Assembly: GCA_905182015.1 (NCBI GenBank) | Contig: CAJIZT010000006.1 | Coordinates: 62,001-126,000 of the forward strand | Source: an alpha proteobacterium MED-G09 | GTDB lineage: Bacteria > Pseudomonadota > Alphaproteobacteria > MED-G09 | Length of the DNA stretch: 64,000 nucleotides | Reading direction: 5' to 3' | Shown: one piece after another, positions 44,948 through 54,035 of the stretch | Layout: each line of letters opens with the position of its first letter | How positions within the stretch are numbered: the first letter of the stretch is position 1 | Translations under genes and position numbers: made by a program | Notes under the pieces: generated by a model | What the model was told of the DNA's origin: nothing | The model's input: only the letters and a program-made list of their open reading frames with translations | Databases searched by the model: none

Positions 44948-46216
44948 ATGAGTAAAATTAGTGATAGCGGAGATTCAAAAAACACACTCTTTTGTAGCTT
45001 TTGTGGAAAAAGCCAGCATGAGGTTAAAAAGCTTATAGCCGGTCCAACCGTTTTTATCTGTGATGAATGCGTTGAATTATGCATGGATATAATCAAAGAA
45101 GAGGCAAAGAATTATACCGATAAGGTCGCGGGCTCAGTTCCTCCTCCTGAAGAAATTTATAATGTTTTGGATGATTATGTTATTGGTCAACTCCGTGCTA
45201 AAAAAGTTTTATCAGTGGCGGTTCACAATCACTATAAAAGACTTGAGAGTGAATCAGATAAAGATGATGTAGAGCTTTCTAAGTCAAACATTTTGCTTCT
45301 TGGACCAACAGGATGCGGAAAAACACTATTAGCACAAACCCTTGCAAGAATTCTTGACGTACCGTTTACAATGGCTGATGCAACAACTCTTACTGAGGCT
45401 GGCTATGTGGGTGAGGACGTTGAGAATATAATTTTAAAGCTCTTACAGGCTGCTGATTATGATGTTGAACGGGCTCAAAGAGGTATTGTTTATATTGATG
45501 AGGTCGATAAAATCACAAGGAAATCAGAAAATGCCTCTATTACAAGAGATGTTTCTGGGGAGGGCGTTCAACAGGCTCTCTTAAAGATAATGGAAGGCAC
45601 GATTGCCTCTGTTCCACCCCAGGGCGGAAGAAAGCACCCTCAGCAAGAATTTTTACAAGTTGATACTACAAATATACTTTTTATATGTGGTGGGGCGTTC
45701 GATGGAATACAAAATATCATTTCTGAAAGAAGCTCGAGTCGCTCAGTTGGATTTGGTGCAGAGGTCAAGGAAAAAGATGACAGAAGGACCGGAGAGATTT
45801 TAAAAGATCTTCAGCCAAAGGATTTGCTAAGGTTTGGTCTCATTCCTGAGTTTATTGGGAGGCTTCCTGTTTGTGCCTCATTAGAAGATCTAGACGAAGA
45901 TTCTTTGGTCAGGATACTTACTGAACCAAAAAATGCTGTAGTAAAACAATATAAGAAGCTATTTGAGATGGAAGATGTTGAACTAAATTTCTCAGACGAT
46001 GCTCTGTTAGCTATCGCAAGAAAAACTATGTCATACTCAACAGGGGCTAGAGGGTTAAGATCTGTTATCGAAAATATTTTACTTGATACAATGTTTGAAA
46101 TACCAGGAATATCGGGAGTAAATGAGGTTGTGATTTCCGGTGAAGTTGTTGAAGGCAAGTCTTCTCCTTTGTATATTTACGGCGAAGAAGGTAAAAAAGA
46201 GAAAAAAGCTCTTTAG
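44948..46216 (+). CDS. clpX: ATP-dependent Clp protease ATP-binding subunit ClpX
   Basis: This AAA+ unfoldase feeds substrates to ClpP. The N-terminal zinc domain ([11 protein letters not shown] and ICDECVELC, about residues 13-45) is complete. Walker A is GPTGCGKT, Walker [11 protein letters not shown], and the ClpP-docking IGF-type loop appears as SVGFGAEV. The ATG at 44948 has AAGGA seven bases upstream; a GTG directly before it is a less likely start. In alphaproteobacteria ClpXP drives cell-cycle proteolysis as well as quality control. Confidence 0.97.
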   Translation: MSKISDSGDSKNTLFCSFCGKSQHEVKKLIAGPTVFICDECVELCMDIIKEEAKNYTDKVAGSVPPPEEIYNVLDDYVIGQLRAKKVLSVAVHNHYKRLESESDKDDVELSKSNILLLGPTGCGKTLLAQTLARILDVPFTMADATTLTEAGYVGEDVENIILKLLQAADYDVERAQRGIVYIDEVDKITRKSENASITRDVSGEGVQQALLKIMEGTIASVPPQGGRKHPQQEFLQVDTTNILFICGGAFDGIQNIISERSSSRSVGFGAEVKEKDDRRTGEILKDLQPKDLLRFGLIPEFIGRLPVCASLEDLDEDSLVRILTEPKNAVVKQYKKLFEMEDVELNFSDDALLAIARKTMSYSTGARGLRSVIENILLDTMFEIPGISGVNEVVISGEVVEGKSSPLYIYGEEGKKEKKAL

Positions 46217-46238
46217 TTTATTTTTTTTATCATCAACC

Positions 46239-46269
46239 CTTGATACTTAGAAAATTAAGTCCATATAAT
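46239..46269 (+). promoter_or_regulatory. lon promoter, heat-shock (sigma-32)-like
   Basis: CTTGAT (46239-46244) and TCCATATAA (46260-46268) are separated by 15 bases and fit a sigma-32 pattern. TTGATA-N18-TATAAT (46240-46245, 46264-46269) fits sigma-70 equally well. Spacing and many intervening bases match the clpP promoter at 44225. Confidence 0.55.
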
Positions 46270-46330
46270 ATACATACTAAGGATTCTTTTTAAGAAACCT
46301 TTATTTGTTAAACTTTATAACGGACACACC

Positions 46331-48760
46331 ATGACTGAAGATAAAAAAGTTCAAGAATTAAAACTATTTAAAAAAATACCCGTTCTTCCTTTAAGGAATA
46401 TTGTTGTATACCCACACATGGTAGTCCCTCTTTTTGTTGGAAGAGATAAATCAATAACTGCTCTCGAAAAAGTCATGGACACCAATCAAGAGTTGCTATT
46501 TTTAGCCCAAAAAGATTCCGACACCAATGATCCGGGTTCCAAGGATCTATATAAAATAGGGACTTTAGGAAAAATCTTGCAACTATTAAAGTTACCAGAC
46601 GGCACTGTTAAGGTTTTGGTTGAAGGTACGAAAAGAGTAAAGGTTAAAGAAGTAATACCTCAAAAAACTCACCTTGAGGCAAAAATAGAGATTATTAAAG
46701 AAAAGAAGAGCGCAGATGCTCCCTTAAAGGCTTTAGCGAGACAAGTTGTGGCAAGATTTGGTGACTTTGTTAAACTCAATACTAAGGTTGCCTCGGAGGT
46801 TGTATCTTCTTTGAAGGATGTTGATAACCCATCAAAAATTGCAGATACTATTGCCAGTCAAATGACTGGAAGTGTTGCTGAAAAACAAAAAATATTAGAA
46901 ATATTTAGTGTTGAGGAGCGTCTAAATACTATTTTTAATGAACTTGATGATGAGCTGTCTGTTTTACAGGTCGAAAAGAAAATAAAGAGTCGAGTTAAAA
47001 ATCAAATGGAAAAGACTCAAAAAGAATATTATCTGAACGAGCAAATGAAGGCGATTCAAAAAGAGCTAGATGATGATGATGATGGAATTGATGATATAAC
47101 CGAGATTGAAGAAAAAATTAAAAAAACAAAACTATCAAAAGAAGCTCTTGAAAAAACTAAAAATGAATTAAAGAAACTTAAGCAAATGAGTCCTATGTCT
47201 GCAGAGGCGACAGTGGTACGAAATTACCTTGATTGGATTTTAGATATTCCTTGGGGAAAGAAAAAGAAAGTCAAAAAAGATATTCATGCCGCTCAGGAAA
47301 GCCTTGATAAAGATCATTATGGTTTAAAAAAAGTTAAAGATAGGATCACAGAATATTTAGCAGTTCAAAATAGATCAAAGAAAATTAAAGGCCCCATCCT
47401 GTGTTTAGTTGGACCTCCTGGTGTAGGAAAAACATCGCTTGGTAAGTCCATAGCCGCTGCTACAGGAAGAGAGTTTATTAGAATGTCATTAGGTGGTGTT
47501 CGTGATGAATCTGAGATAAGGGGGCATAGGCGAACTTATATTGGGTCAATGCCTGGAAGAATAATTCAGTCATTAAAGAAGGTGAAAACAACTAATCCTC
47601 TGTTTCTTTTGGATGAAATTGATAAATTAGGATCCGATTTTAGAGGGGACCCTGCATCTGCCTTGCTTGAGGTTTTAGATCCAGAACAAAATAGCGCTTT
47701 TAACGATCACTATCTTGAGGTTGATTACGATTTATCACAAGTTATGTTTGTGACAACTGCCAATTCTTTAGATATCCCTCAGGCTTTGGCCGATAGGATG
47801 GAGGTAATTAGAATAGCTGGTTATACCGAAGATGAAAAAGTAGAAATTGCCAAAAGACACCTTGTCGATAAAGCAAGAGAAAATAATGGATTAAAAGAGA
47901 ATGAATGGAGTATTTCTGATGATGCTATTCAATCTTTAATCAAATACTACAGTCGTGAAGCTGGCGTCCGAGGCTTGGAAAGAGAGATTAATTCAGTGGC
48001 TAGAAAAGTGGTTAAGAATATTGCTTTAAACAAAAGTGATTCGGCAAATGTAACTTCTAAGAATATTTCTGATTATTTAGGTGTAAAAAAATATCGATAC
48101 GGCAAGACTGAAAATGATGATCTTATCGGTGTAGTTACTGGGTTAGCCTATACAGAGGTTGGAGGCGATATTTTAAATATCGAAGCTGTTATGCTGCCGG
48201 GTAACGGAAAGATTAAGGCAACAGGTACCCTTGGGGATGTCATGAAGGAGTCTATTGACGCAGCATCATCTTTCGTAAGATCTCGAGCAGTAAATTATGG
48301 TATTGAGCCACCAATTTTTCAAAGAAAAGATATACATGTTCATGTTCCTGAAGGAGCTACTCCAAAAGATGGTCCTTCGGCAGGAGTTGCCATGGTGGTT
48401 GCTATTATCTCCGTAATGGCTGAAATTCCTATAAAAAATGATGTTGCTATGACTGGTGAGATGTCTTTAAGAGGAAGAGTCCTTCCGATTGGAGGTCTTA
48501 AGGAAAAATTATTAGCCGCCACTAGAAGTGGAATTAAAACTGTTCTTGTACCTAGCGAGAACGAGAGAGAGCTCTCTGAGGTTCCTGATAATATCAAAGA
48601 AAAGTTAGATATTAAATTAATTTCTAGTATTGATGAAGCCTTAGGTTTTGCTTTAACAAAAAAACCAATAGCAATTGAGTGGGATGAAAAAGCTTGGTTA
48701 GCTGAACAAAAAAGAGGGAATACTGACTCTTCTGCAAGCCCTTCTCAAACGGCGCATTAA
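46331..48760 (+). CDS. lon: ATP-dependent protease Lon
   Basis: This 809-residue LonA protease has an N-terminal substrate-binding domain (PVLPLRNIVVYPHMVVPLFVG at about 15-35) and a coiled-coil region. An AAA+ module follows with GPPGVGKTS and the GGVRDESEIRGHRRTYIGSMPG loop. The C-terminal peptidase domain has catalytic Ser683 (PKDGPSAGVAM) and Lys726 (GGLKEK). It degrades misfolded and regulatory proteins; in Caulobacter these include DnaA and CcrM. It is followed by hupB, a conserved adjacency. Confidence 0.97.
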   Translation: MTEDKKVQELKLFKKIPVLPLRNIVVYPHMVVPLFVGRDKSITALEKVMDTNQELLFLAQKDSDTNDPGSKDLYKIGTLGKILQLLKLPDGTVKVLVEGTKRVKVKEVIPQKTHLEAKIEIIKEKKSADAPLKALARQVVARFGDFVKLNTKVASEVVSSLKDVDNPSKIADTIASQMTGSVAEKQKILEIFSVEERLNTIFNELDDELSVLQVEKKIKSRVKNQMEKTQKEYYLNEQMKAIQKELDDDDDGIDDITEIEEKIKKTKLSKEALEKTKNELKKLKQMSPMSAEATVVRNYLDWILDIPWGKKKKVKKDIHAAQESLDKDHYGLKKVKDRITEYLAVQNRSKKIKGPILCLVGPPGVGKTSLGKSIAAATGREFIRMSLGGVRDESEIRGHRRTYIGSMPGRIIQSLKKVKTTNPLFLLDEIDKLGSDFRGDPASALLEVLDPEQNSAFNDHYLEVDYDLSQVMFVTTANSLDIPQALADRMEVIRIAGYTEDEKVEIAKRHLVDKARENNGLKENEWSISDDAIQSLIKYYSREAGVRGLEREINSVARKVVKNIALNKSDSANVTSKNISDYLGVKKYRYGKTENDDLIGVVTGLAYTEVGGDILNIEAVMLPGNGKIKATGTLGDVMKESIDAASSFVRSRAVNYGIEPPIFQRKDIHVHVPEGATPKDGPSAGVAMVVAIISVMAEIPIKNDVAMTGEMSLRGRVLPIGGLKEKLLAATRSGIKTVLVPSENERELSEVPDNIKEKLDIKLISSIDEALGFALTKKPIAIEWDEKAWLAEQKRGNTDSSASPSQTAH

Positions 48761-48779
48761 AAAAAATATTAATAAAATT

Positions 48780-48809
48780 TTGACCAATCAAGTTTTTAAA
48801 GCTTACATT
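48780..48809 (+). promoter_or_regulatory. Probable hupB promoter
   Basis: TTGACC (48780-48785) and TACATT (48804-48809) are separated by 18 bases, a reasonable sigma-70 pair. It lies between the lon stop and hupB, suggesting hupB has its own transcript besides any read-through. Confidence 0.45.
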
Positions 48810-48842
48810 CTATTTAAATAACAACTTAGAGAGGATATTATT

Positions 48843-49115
48843 ATGAATAAAAATGAACTTATTGATGCGATTGCTAGTGGGTCTGGCTTAAGTAAAGCTG
48901 ATGCAGGTAGAGCTCTTGAAGCTTTTCTTGGGTCAGTGACTTCAAGTCTTGCTTCTGGCGGTAGTGTAAAAATTACTGGGTTTGGAACTTTTTCTGTTAG
49001 CCATAGAGCTGCAACGACAGGAAGAAATCCAAGAACTGGAGAAGCAATTCAAATAGCCGCTTCTAAAAATGCTAAATTTAAATCAGGAAAAGGTTTAAAA
49101 GACGCAGTTAATTAA
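48843..49115 (+). CDS. hupB: HU family DNA-binding protein
   Basis: This 90-residue histone-like protein begins [11 protein letters not shown] and has the DNA-wrapping beta-arm [26 protein letters not shown] with the intercalating proline region RNPRTG. HU compacts and bends DNA as a dimer. The gene follows lon and ends 11 bases before a strong hairpin terminator. Confidence 0.96.
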   Translation: MNKNELIDAIASGSGLSKADAGRALEAFLGSVTSSLASGGSVKITGFGTFSVSHRAATTGRNPRTGEAIQIAASKNAKFKSGKGLKDAVN

Positions 49116-49126
49116 TATTAGCTTAC

Positions 49127-49156
49127 TTTAGGTGGCAATCTTTTTTGCCACCTAAA
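49127..49156 (+). terminator. Hairpin terminator after hupB
   Basis: TTTAGGTGGCAA (49127-49138) and TTGCCACCTAAA (49145-49156) form a perfect 12-base stem with a 6-base loop. The downstream tract is not a clean T run, so termination may depend on the strong stem or the hairpin may also protect the mRNA 3' end. Confidence 0.65.
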
Positions 49157-49289
49157 ATTAATTCAAAAGATAACCTTAAAATTATATTTAATTTTCTTCA
49201 CTTTTATAATAAGGATTTTTATGTACTTAATCCTTTTTAGGTTATATAAACTTTCAAAATAATAGAAATTTAATACAACTTTATTTAAG

Positions 49290-49365
49290 GGGCGGTTAGC
49301 TCAGCTGGTAGAGCATCTGGTTTACATCCAGAGGGTCGGGAGTTCGAGCCTCTCACCGCCCACCA
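49290..49365 (+). tRNA. tRNA-Val (anticodon UAC)
   Basis: A 76-base gene. The acceptor GGGCGGT pairs with ACCGCCC, the D-loop is AGCTCAGCTGGTAGAGC, the anticodon stem TCTGG/CCAGA encloses TTTACAT with TAC, and the T-loop is GTTCGAG. CCA is encoded at 49363-49365. A second tRNA follows 83 bases later. Confidence 0.97.
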
Positions 49366-49448
49366 TTAAATAAAAAACATATTATAGTTTTATTTTGTGA
49401 CTTGATTTAAGGAGACTTGACCCTTAAATAAGCTATACATCTTATTAC

Positions 49449-49525
49449 GGGGATGTAGCTCAGTTGGTTAGAGCGCTGGCCTGTCACGCCAGAGGTCGCG
49501 GGTTCGAGTCCCGTCATTCCCGCCA
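49449..49525 (+). tRNA. tRNA-Asp (anticodon GUC)
   Basis: A 77-base gene. The acceptor GGGGATG pairs with CATTCCC (one G-U), the anticodon stem CTGGC/GCCAG encloses CTGTCAC with GTC at 49483-49485, and the T-loop is GTTCGAG. CCA is encoded at 49523-49525. The 131 bases that follow are AT-rich and hold no clear signal. Confidence 0.97.
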
Positions 49526-49656
49526 CTATTTTTTTCATTTCTCTCCTAATTATTATTCAACTTTAATTAAATATGCTATTGTTTTATCTATAAAATAATA
49601 AAAATAATTTAATAAGCCTTATAATATTTCTTTATTATATCTAAAGGAGAATTTTA

Positions 49657-50148
49657 ATGTTGGAATTTCAAAAACAAGATTGCAGTTTAACTCTTCAAGA
49701 AGGTTTGGATATTTATTATAATGCCTTTGAAGATCAAGAGTCGATTTTGAGGGGTGATACGAAAACAGATTATATATTTGGTCATGATTGCACCCATATT
49801 ATCTTTGGACTTGGGCTTTCGATAAAGGAAGAAGCGATTTTGGATACTTATACTATTTTTGGATGCAAAGAATCACTAAAATTATTCACAATAGGAGTGG
49901 GACAAATATTTAGGTCCAAGGATCTACTGGGTCTATACAAGAAACTTATTTCTGAACACGGTATTAAGGGGTTAATCAATATAGTTCTTTCTTCTAAAAA
50001 GTCTGCAAATATTGCCAGAATGAATACCAAAAAAATGAAAAAGAAATGGAAATATTTTAATCCTGAAAGTTATCTTTCCCATAAAATAAGGGATATAAGA
50101 GACGAGTTTGGTATTTCGATATTAAGCCAACATGAATTAAGCCTATAA
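49657..50148 (+). CDS. Coq4-like protein with HDxxH(x11)E motif
   Basis: The 163-residue protein carries His43-Asp44-x-x-His47 followed by Glu59, an exact HDxxH-x11-E pattern with the adjoining Phe-Gly-Leu. This is the zinc-site signature of Coq4, the ubiquinone-biosynthesis C1-decarboxylase/hydroxylase component. It is shorter than typical Coq4 (about 220 residues or more) and diverged elsewhere, so membership is likely but the function is not established. A ribosome site (AAAGGAGA) precedes the ATG. It lies between tRNA-Asp and an aldehyde dehydrogenase. A role in quinone supply would fit the complex I genes nearby, but that is inference. Confidence 0.6.
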   Translation: MLEFQKQDCSLTLQEGLDIYYNAFEDQESILRGDTKTDYIFGHDCTHIIFGLGLSIKEEAILDTYTIFGCKESLKLFTIGVGQIFRSKDLLGLYKKLISEHGIKGLINIVLSSKKSANIARMNTKKMKKKWKYFNPESYLSHKIRDIRDEFGISILSQHELSL

Positions 50149-50247
50149 AATCTAAATTTTTTACTTACTTAAGTAATAAAAATAAGCAGATGTTTTATCT
50201 TTTGAAAAAAATAGTCTAATGTTTTTTTATAATTATGAGGTTAATTT

Positions 50248-51675
50248 ATGACAAGTTTTGATAATTTAAACGAAATACTAGAAAAACAAAAAAAAGCCCA
50301 TTTAAGGGATGGACCCTTATCAGTCGAAACACGAAAAGACTGGATAGATAGGTGTATTGCTTTATTAATAAAATATCAAAATGAGATTGCAGAGGCAATC
50401 TCAGAAGACTTTGGTCATCGGAGTACTGAAAGTTCCCTCTTGGCTGATGTAGCTGGATCAATTGGATCTCTAAAGAGCGCTAAAAAAAATATTAAAAAAT
50501 GGGTTAAACCAGAAAAAAGAAAGGTTACACCATCTATTCTAGGGCTTTTAGGTGCTAAACTAAGGCTAGAGCACCAGCCTTTGGGTACTGTAGGGGTGAT
50601 TAGTCCATGGAATTTTCCTGTAACCCTAACGTTTGGACCTTTGGGTAGTATTTTTGCCGCAGGAAATAGGGCTATGATTAAGCCTTCTGAATTTACTCCA
50701 AAAACATCAGAGTTAATGAAAAAAATGTTTGAAGAGGCATTCTCAGATGAAGAAGTTGCAGTTTTTACTGGTGGCCCTGACCTCGGAGAAGCTTTTTCAT
50801 TATTGCCTTTTGATCATCTTTTGTTTACCGGCGCTACTTCAATAGCTAAACATGTAATGAGAGCTGCTTCAGAAAATTTAGTTCCAGTAACTTTAGAGCT
50901 TGGAGGTAAGTCACCTGTTATTATTTCAAAAAAAGCTAATTTTGATGTATCTGTAAATAGAGTTATGGCTGGTAAAACAATGAACGCTGGCCAAATTTGC
51001 CTTGCCCCTGATTATGTTTTTATCCCTAAGGATAAAAAAGAAGATTTTATAGCGCAATCTAAAAAAATTGTGACAGAAATGTTTCCCTCAATAAAAGATA
51101 ATCCTGATTATACATCCGTGATAAATCAAAGGCATTATGACAGACTTCAGGGCTATGTTGAGGAAGCTAAAGAAAAGGGATTTGAGGTTATAGAAATTAA
51201 CCCTTCAAATGAAGACTTTAATCAACAGGCTCACCATAAAATTCCTCCAACATTAATTGTTGATCCAGATGATAGTTTAGCCGTTATGCAAGAGGAGGTA
51301 TTTGGACCAATTCTTTCTGTTAAAACTTATGAAAATATTGAAGATACAATTGATTATATTAACTCAAAGGATAGACCTTTGGGTCTTTATTATTTTGGTG
51401 ATGATAAAAAAGAAATGCAAGGTGTATTAGAAAATACTACTTCAGGCGGCGTTACAATAAATGATGTTGTATTTCATGTCGGTCAAGATAATGCACCTTT
51501 TGGAGGAGTTGGGCCATCTGGAACAGGCTCTTATCATGGCATTGAGGGTTTTAAGAATTTTTCTCATACTAAAACTATTTATACTCAATCTAGGTTTGAT
51601 GCTTTATTTAATCTTTTTAGACCACCTTATGGATCAAAAGCGCAAAGCGCTATAAAAAGTCAAATCAAAGCTTAG
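50248..51675 (+). CDS. Aldehyde dehydrogenase (coniferyl aldehyde dehydrogenase type)
   Basis: This 475-residue NAD(P)-dependent aldehyde dehydrogenase has general-base Glu217 in LELGGKSP, nucleophile Cys251 in AGQICLAPDY, PWNFP for cofactor entry (about 122-126) and a late EEVFGPILS. Several N- and C-terminal features (KAHLRDGPLSVETRKDWIDR, SGTGSYHGIEGFKNFSH) match the CalB/class 3 branch, which includes coniferyl and fatty aldehyde dehydrogenases. The specific aldehyde is not known. It is followed 9 bases later by a hydrolase, so the two probably form an operon. Confidence 0.9.
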   Translation: MTSFDNLNEILEKQKKAHLRDGPLSVETRKDWIDRCIALLIKYQNEIAEAISEDFGHRSTESSLLADVAGSIGSLKSAKKNIKKWVKPEKRKVTPSILGLLGAKLRLEHQPLGTVGVISPWNFPVTLTFGPLGSIFAAGNRAMIKPSEFTPKTSELMKKMFEEAFSDEEVAVFTGGPDLGEAFSLLPFDHLLFTGATSIAKHVMRAASENLVPVTLELGGKSPVIISKKANFDVSVNRVMAGKTMNAGQICLAPDYVFIPKDKKEDFIAQSKKIVTEMFPSIKDNPDYTSVINQRHYDRLQGYVEEAKEKGFEVIEINPSNEDFNQQAHHKIPPTLIVDPDDSLAVMQEEVFGPILSVKTYENIEDTIDYINSKDRPLGLYYFGDDKKEMQGVLENTTSGGVTINDVVFHVGQDNAPFGGVGPSGTGSYHGIEGFKNFSHTKTIYTQSRFDALFNLFRPPYGSKAQSAIKSQIKA

Positions 51676-51684
51676 TACCTTAAT

Positions 51685-52386
51685 ATGCCTTCAATTACCC
51701 GTAATGGAGTTAATATTCATTTTGAGACATACGGAAAGGGTCCCGCAATCCTTTTATCGCATGGATTTTCTGATAGCTTAGAGGTTTGGAAGCATCAGAT
51801 CGACTCTCTTTCTTCGGATTACACTTTAGTTGTATGGGATCTAAGAGGACACGGAAAGAGCGATAGTCCTCAGAACATTGACCAGTATAGTGAAAAAGAA
51901 ACTGTATTAGATATGTTGGGTATCATTGATTCTTTAAATATAAAAAAAACTATGATAGGCGGCTTTTCATTAGGCGGGTATATGTCTTTGGCTTTTTACC
52001 AAAGATTTCCCGAGAAGGTTTCTTCGCTCTTGGTTGTTGATACCGGTCCAGGCTTTAAAAATAATGAGGCTAGAGATGACTGGAATAAGTATGCCATAAA
52101 AAGTGCTGAAAAATTTGAAAAAAGAAAACTTAAGGGTATCTCTTTCGCCGCAAGGGGAATGTTAACGCAGCAGGATGATAGAATCATTAATTCTCTGCCT
52201 GATATTTCTGTTCCCACATTAATTATTGTTGGTGAAGAGGATAAGCCATTTTTATCTGCTGCTGAATATATGAATAAAAAGATTGTAAATTCAAAAAAAA
52301 TTATTATTCCTAAAGCTGGTCATGCACCAAATATTGATCAGCCAGAGCTCTTTAATATTGCTGTTTTAGACTTCCTTAAAAAATAA
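51685..52386 (+). CDS. Alpha/beta hydrolase
   Basis: The 233-residue enzyme has an alpha/beta hydrolase fold with the HGFSDSLEVW oxyanion loop (about 26-35), the WDLRGHGKSD turn, nucleophile Ser95 in GGFSLGGYMS, the acid in VGEEDKPF and His in AGHAPNIDQPELF. It resembles small esterases or lactonases of the 3-oxoadipate enol-lactonase group, but no substrate is evident. Its position after the aldehyde dehydrogenase may indicate a joint breakdown route. The 154 bases after it lead to the nuo promoter. Confidence 0.85.
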   Translation: MPSITRNGVNIHFETYGKGPAILLSHGFSDSLEVWKHQIDSLSSDYTLVVWDLRGHGKSDSPQNIDQYSEKETVLDMLGIIDSLNIKKTMIGGFSLGGYMSLAFYQRFPEKVSSLLVVDTGPGFKNNEARDDWNKYAIKSAEKFEKRKLKGISFAARGMLTQQDDRIINSLPDISVPTLIIVGEEDKPFLSAAEYMNKKIVNSKKIIIPKAGHAPNIDQPELFNIAVLDFLKK

Positions 52387-52475
52387 AAATTTTATCCTAT
52401 TTTGTGAATGATAGGAAGCAATGAATTTGATTTTAATTTTTATATTTTTTTACTGATTATTTCTTTAGAATTTAA

Positions 52476-52503
52476 TTGCATTCCTTGTCTTAAAGGATAT
52501 ATT
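52476..52503 (+). promoter_or_regulatory. Probable nuo operon promoter
   Basis: TTGCAT (52476-52481) and TATATT (52498-52503) are separated by 16 bases. The start would lie near 52510, leaving about 30 bases of leader with the ribosome site AAAGGAG (52526-52532) before nuoA. Confidence 0.5.
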
Positions 52504-52540
52504 GCAGACAAATATGTAGGGGGATAAAGGAGCAAGTTGG

Positions 52541-52906
52541 ATGCCATCTATACTACAAGATTACTTACCTATTGTAATTTTTATGAGCTTGTGCATGTTC
52601 ATTACTTTATTGCTTATTCTTCCCCCCCTTTTAATTGCCCCTAAAAACCCAGACCCTGAAAAATTATCACCCTACGAATGTGGTTTTGAGCCTTTTGATG
52701 ACGCTAGGTCAAAATTTGATATCAGGTTTTATTTAGTGGCTATTCTTTTTATTATTTTTGATTTAGAGGTGGCCTTTTTGTTTCCATGGGCGCTAGTTTT
52801 TGGCGATATAGGTCTTTTTGGATTTTTTTCTATGATGTTATTTTTGGGAATATTAACTATTGGTTTTATTTATGAGTGGAAAAAAGGAGCTCTTGAATGG
52901 GACTAA
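52541..52906 (+). CDS. nuoA: NADH-quinone oxidoreductase subunit A
   Basis: This 121-residue membrane subunit of complex I has three helices (about 8-30, 63-83 and 88-110) and the conserved loop [31 protein letters not shown] between helices 1 and 2, which lies near the quinone chamber. It heads the nuo operon; its stop overlaps nuoB by 10 bases. Size and motif are typical. Confidence 0.96.
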   Translation: MPSILQDYLPIVIFMSLCMFITLLLILPPLLIAPKNPDPEKLSPYECGFEPFDDARSKFDIRFYLVAILFIIFDLEVAFLFPWALVFGDIGLFGFFSMMLFLGILTIGFIYEWKKGALEWD

Positions 52907-53403
52907 CATTAGAGCATAATAAAGCTGATTTTTCTTCAGAAATGACTAACAAAGGTTTTTTTGTTACATCATCTGAATCCTTAATTAATTGGGCTAGAAC
53001 AGGATCCCTTCATTGGATGACTTTTGGACTAGCGTGTTGTGCTATTGAGATGTTTCAAGCCAATGGCCCGCGTTATGACCTAGAAAGGTTTGGAACGGCG
53101 CCTAGAGGGTCCCCACGACAATCTGATGTGATGATAGTTGCAGGAACCTTAACAAATAAAATGGCAGGACCTTTGCGGAAAGTTTACGATCAAATGCCAG
53201 AGCCGCGTTACGTAATCTCTATGGGATCTTGTGCTAACGGCGGCGGATACTACCACTACTCATATTCTGTTGTAAGAGGTTGTGATAGAATTGTTCCTGT
53301 CGACATTTATGTTCCTGGGTGCCCGCCAACTGCGGAAGCTTTGATGTATGGAATTCTTCAGCTGCAAAAAAAAATAAGACGTACAGGGACTGTTGAGAGA
53401 TAG
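52897..53403 (+). CDS. nuoB: NADH-quinone oxidoreductase subunit B
   Basis: This 168-residue subunit carries the terminal [4Fe-4S] cluster N2 that hands electrons to quinone. The tandem cysteines Cys47-Cys48 in GLACCAIEM and Cys112 (GSCANGGG) and Cys142 (VPGCPPT) are the ligands. The N-terminus (about 1-25) is short and variable. The start overlaps nuoA. Confidence 0.97.
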   Translation: MGLTLEHNKADFSSEMTNKGFFVTSSESLINWARTGSLHWMTFGLACCAIEMFQANGPRYDLERFGTAPRGSPRQSDVMIVAGTLTNKMAGPLRKVYDQMPEPRYVISMGSCANGGGYYHYSYSVVRGCDRIVPVDIYVPGCPPTAEALMYGILQLQKKIRRTGTVER

Positions 53404-53411
53404 GTATTAAA

Positions 53412-54035
53412 ATGTACGAAAGAAAAAATTACCTTGAATTGCTTGATGACATTCAGTCTCACCCAGCGTTAAATTCCTTAATCATCAAACACGAAGTATC
53501 AGCGGGAGATTTGTCTTTACATGTAGCCAATGGGGATATCTACAATGTACTAAAAATTTTAAGAGATGATGCTAGTTTTTTGTTCTCTCAGTTATCTGAT
53601 TTATGCGGTGTCGATTGGCCTGAAAATGAAATTAGGTTTGAAGTTGTTTACAACCTTTTGTCTATGTCCAATAATTCTAGAATTAGAATAAAATCCTTAA
53701 CTGATGATAAGAATAATATTCAAAGTATATGCAAGCTGTTTCCCTGTGCGGAGTGGTATGAGCGTGAGGCATACGATCTATTTGGTATTAATTTTAATGG
53801 AAATAAGGATTTGAGACGAATTCTTACAGATTATGGTTTTGAAGGTCACCCACTTAGGAAAGATTTCCCTCTTACTGGTTATGTAGAGGTTAGGTATGAT
53901 GATGATAAAAAACGTGTAATTTATGAGCCAGTCGAGCTTAAACAAGAATATAGAAACTTTGACTTTGAAAGCCCTTGGGAAGGCGTTAAGTATCCTGATG
54001 ATGTCTTGAGTGATGAGGCTTTAGATGACAAATAA
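53412..54035 (+). CDS. nuoC: NADH-quinone oxidoreductase subunit C
   Basis: This 207-residue subunit of the 30 kDa family in the quinone-side module has the conserved [20 protein letters not shown] (about 116-135) and [24 protein letters not shown]. It is separate from nuoD, unlike the fused NuoCD of enterobacteria. It overlaps nuoD by 11 bases. Confidence 0.96.
   Translation: MYERKNYLELLDDIQSHPALNSLIIKHEVSAGDLSLHVANGDIYNVLKILRDDASFLFSQLSDLCGVDWPENEIRFEVVYNLLSMSNNSRIRIKSLTDDKNNIQSICKLFPCAEWYEREAYDLFGINFNGNKDLRRILTDYGFEGHPLRKDFPLTGYVEVRYDDDKKRVIYEPVELKQEYRNFDFESPWEGVKYPDDVLSDEALDDK

Noticed and set aside
45811-46158. 115-codon open frame on the minus strand inside clpX
   Set aside because: Antisense shadow of a conserved gene, with a Ser/Ile-rich composition expected from reading the opposite strand.
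52394-52422. Short hairpin (TCCTAT/ATAGGA) after the alpha/beta hydrolase gene
   Set aside because: Only six pairs with a long loop and no following T tract, so it is too weak to call a terminator.
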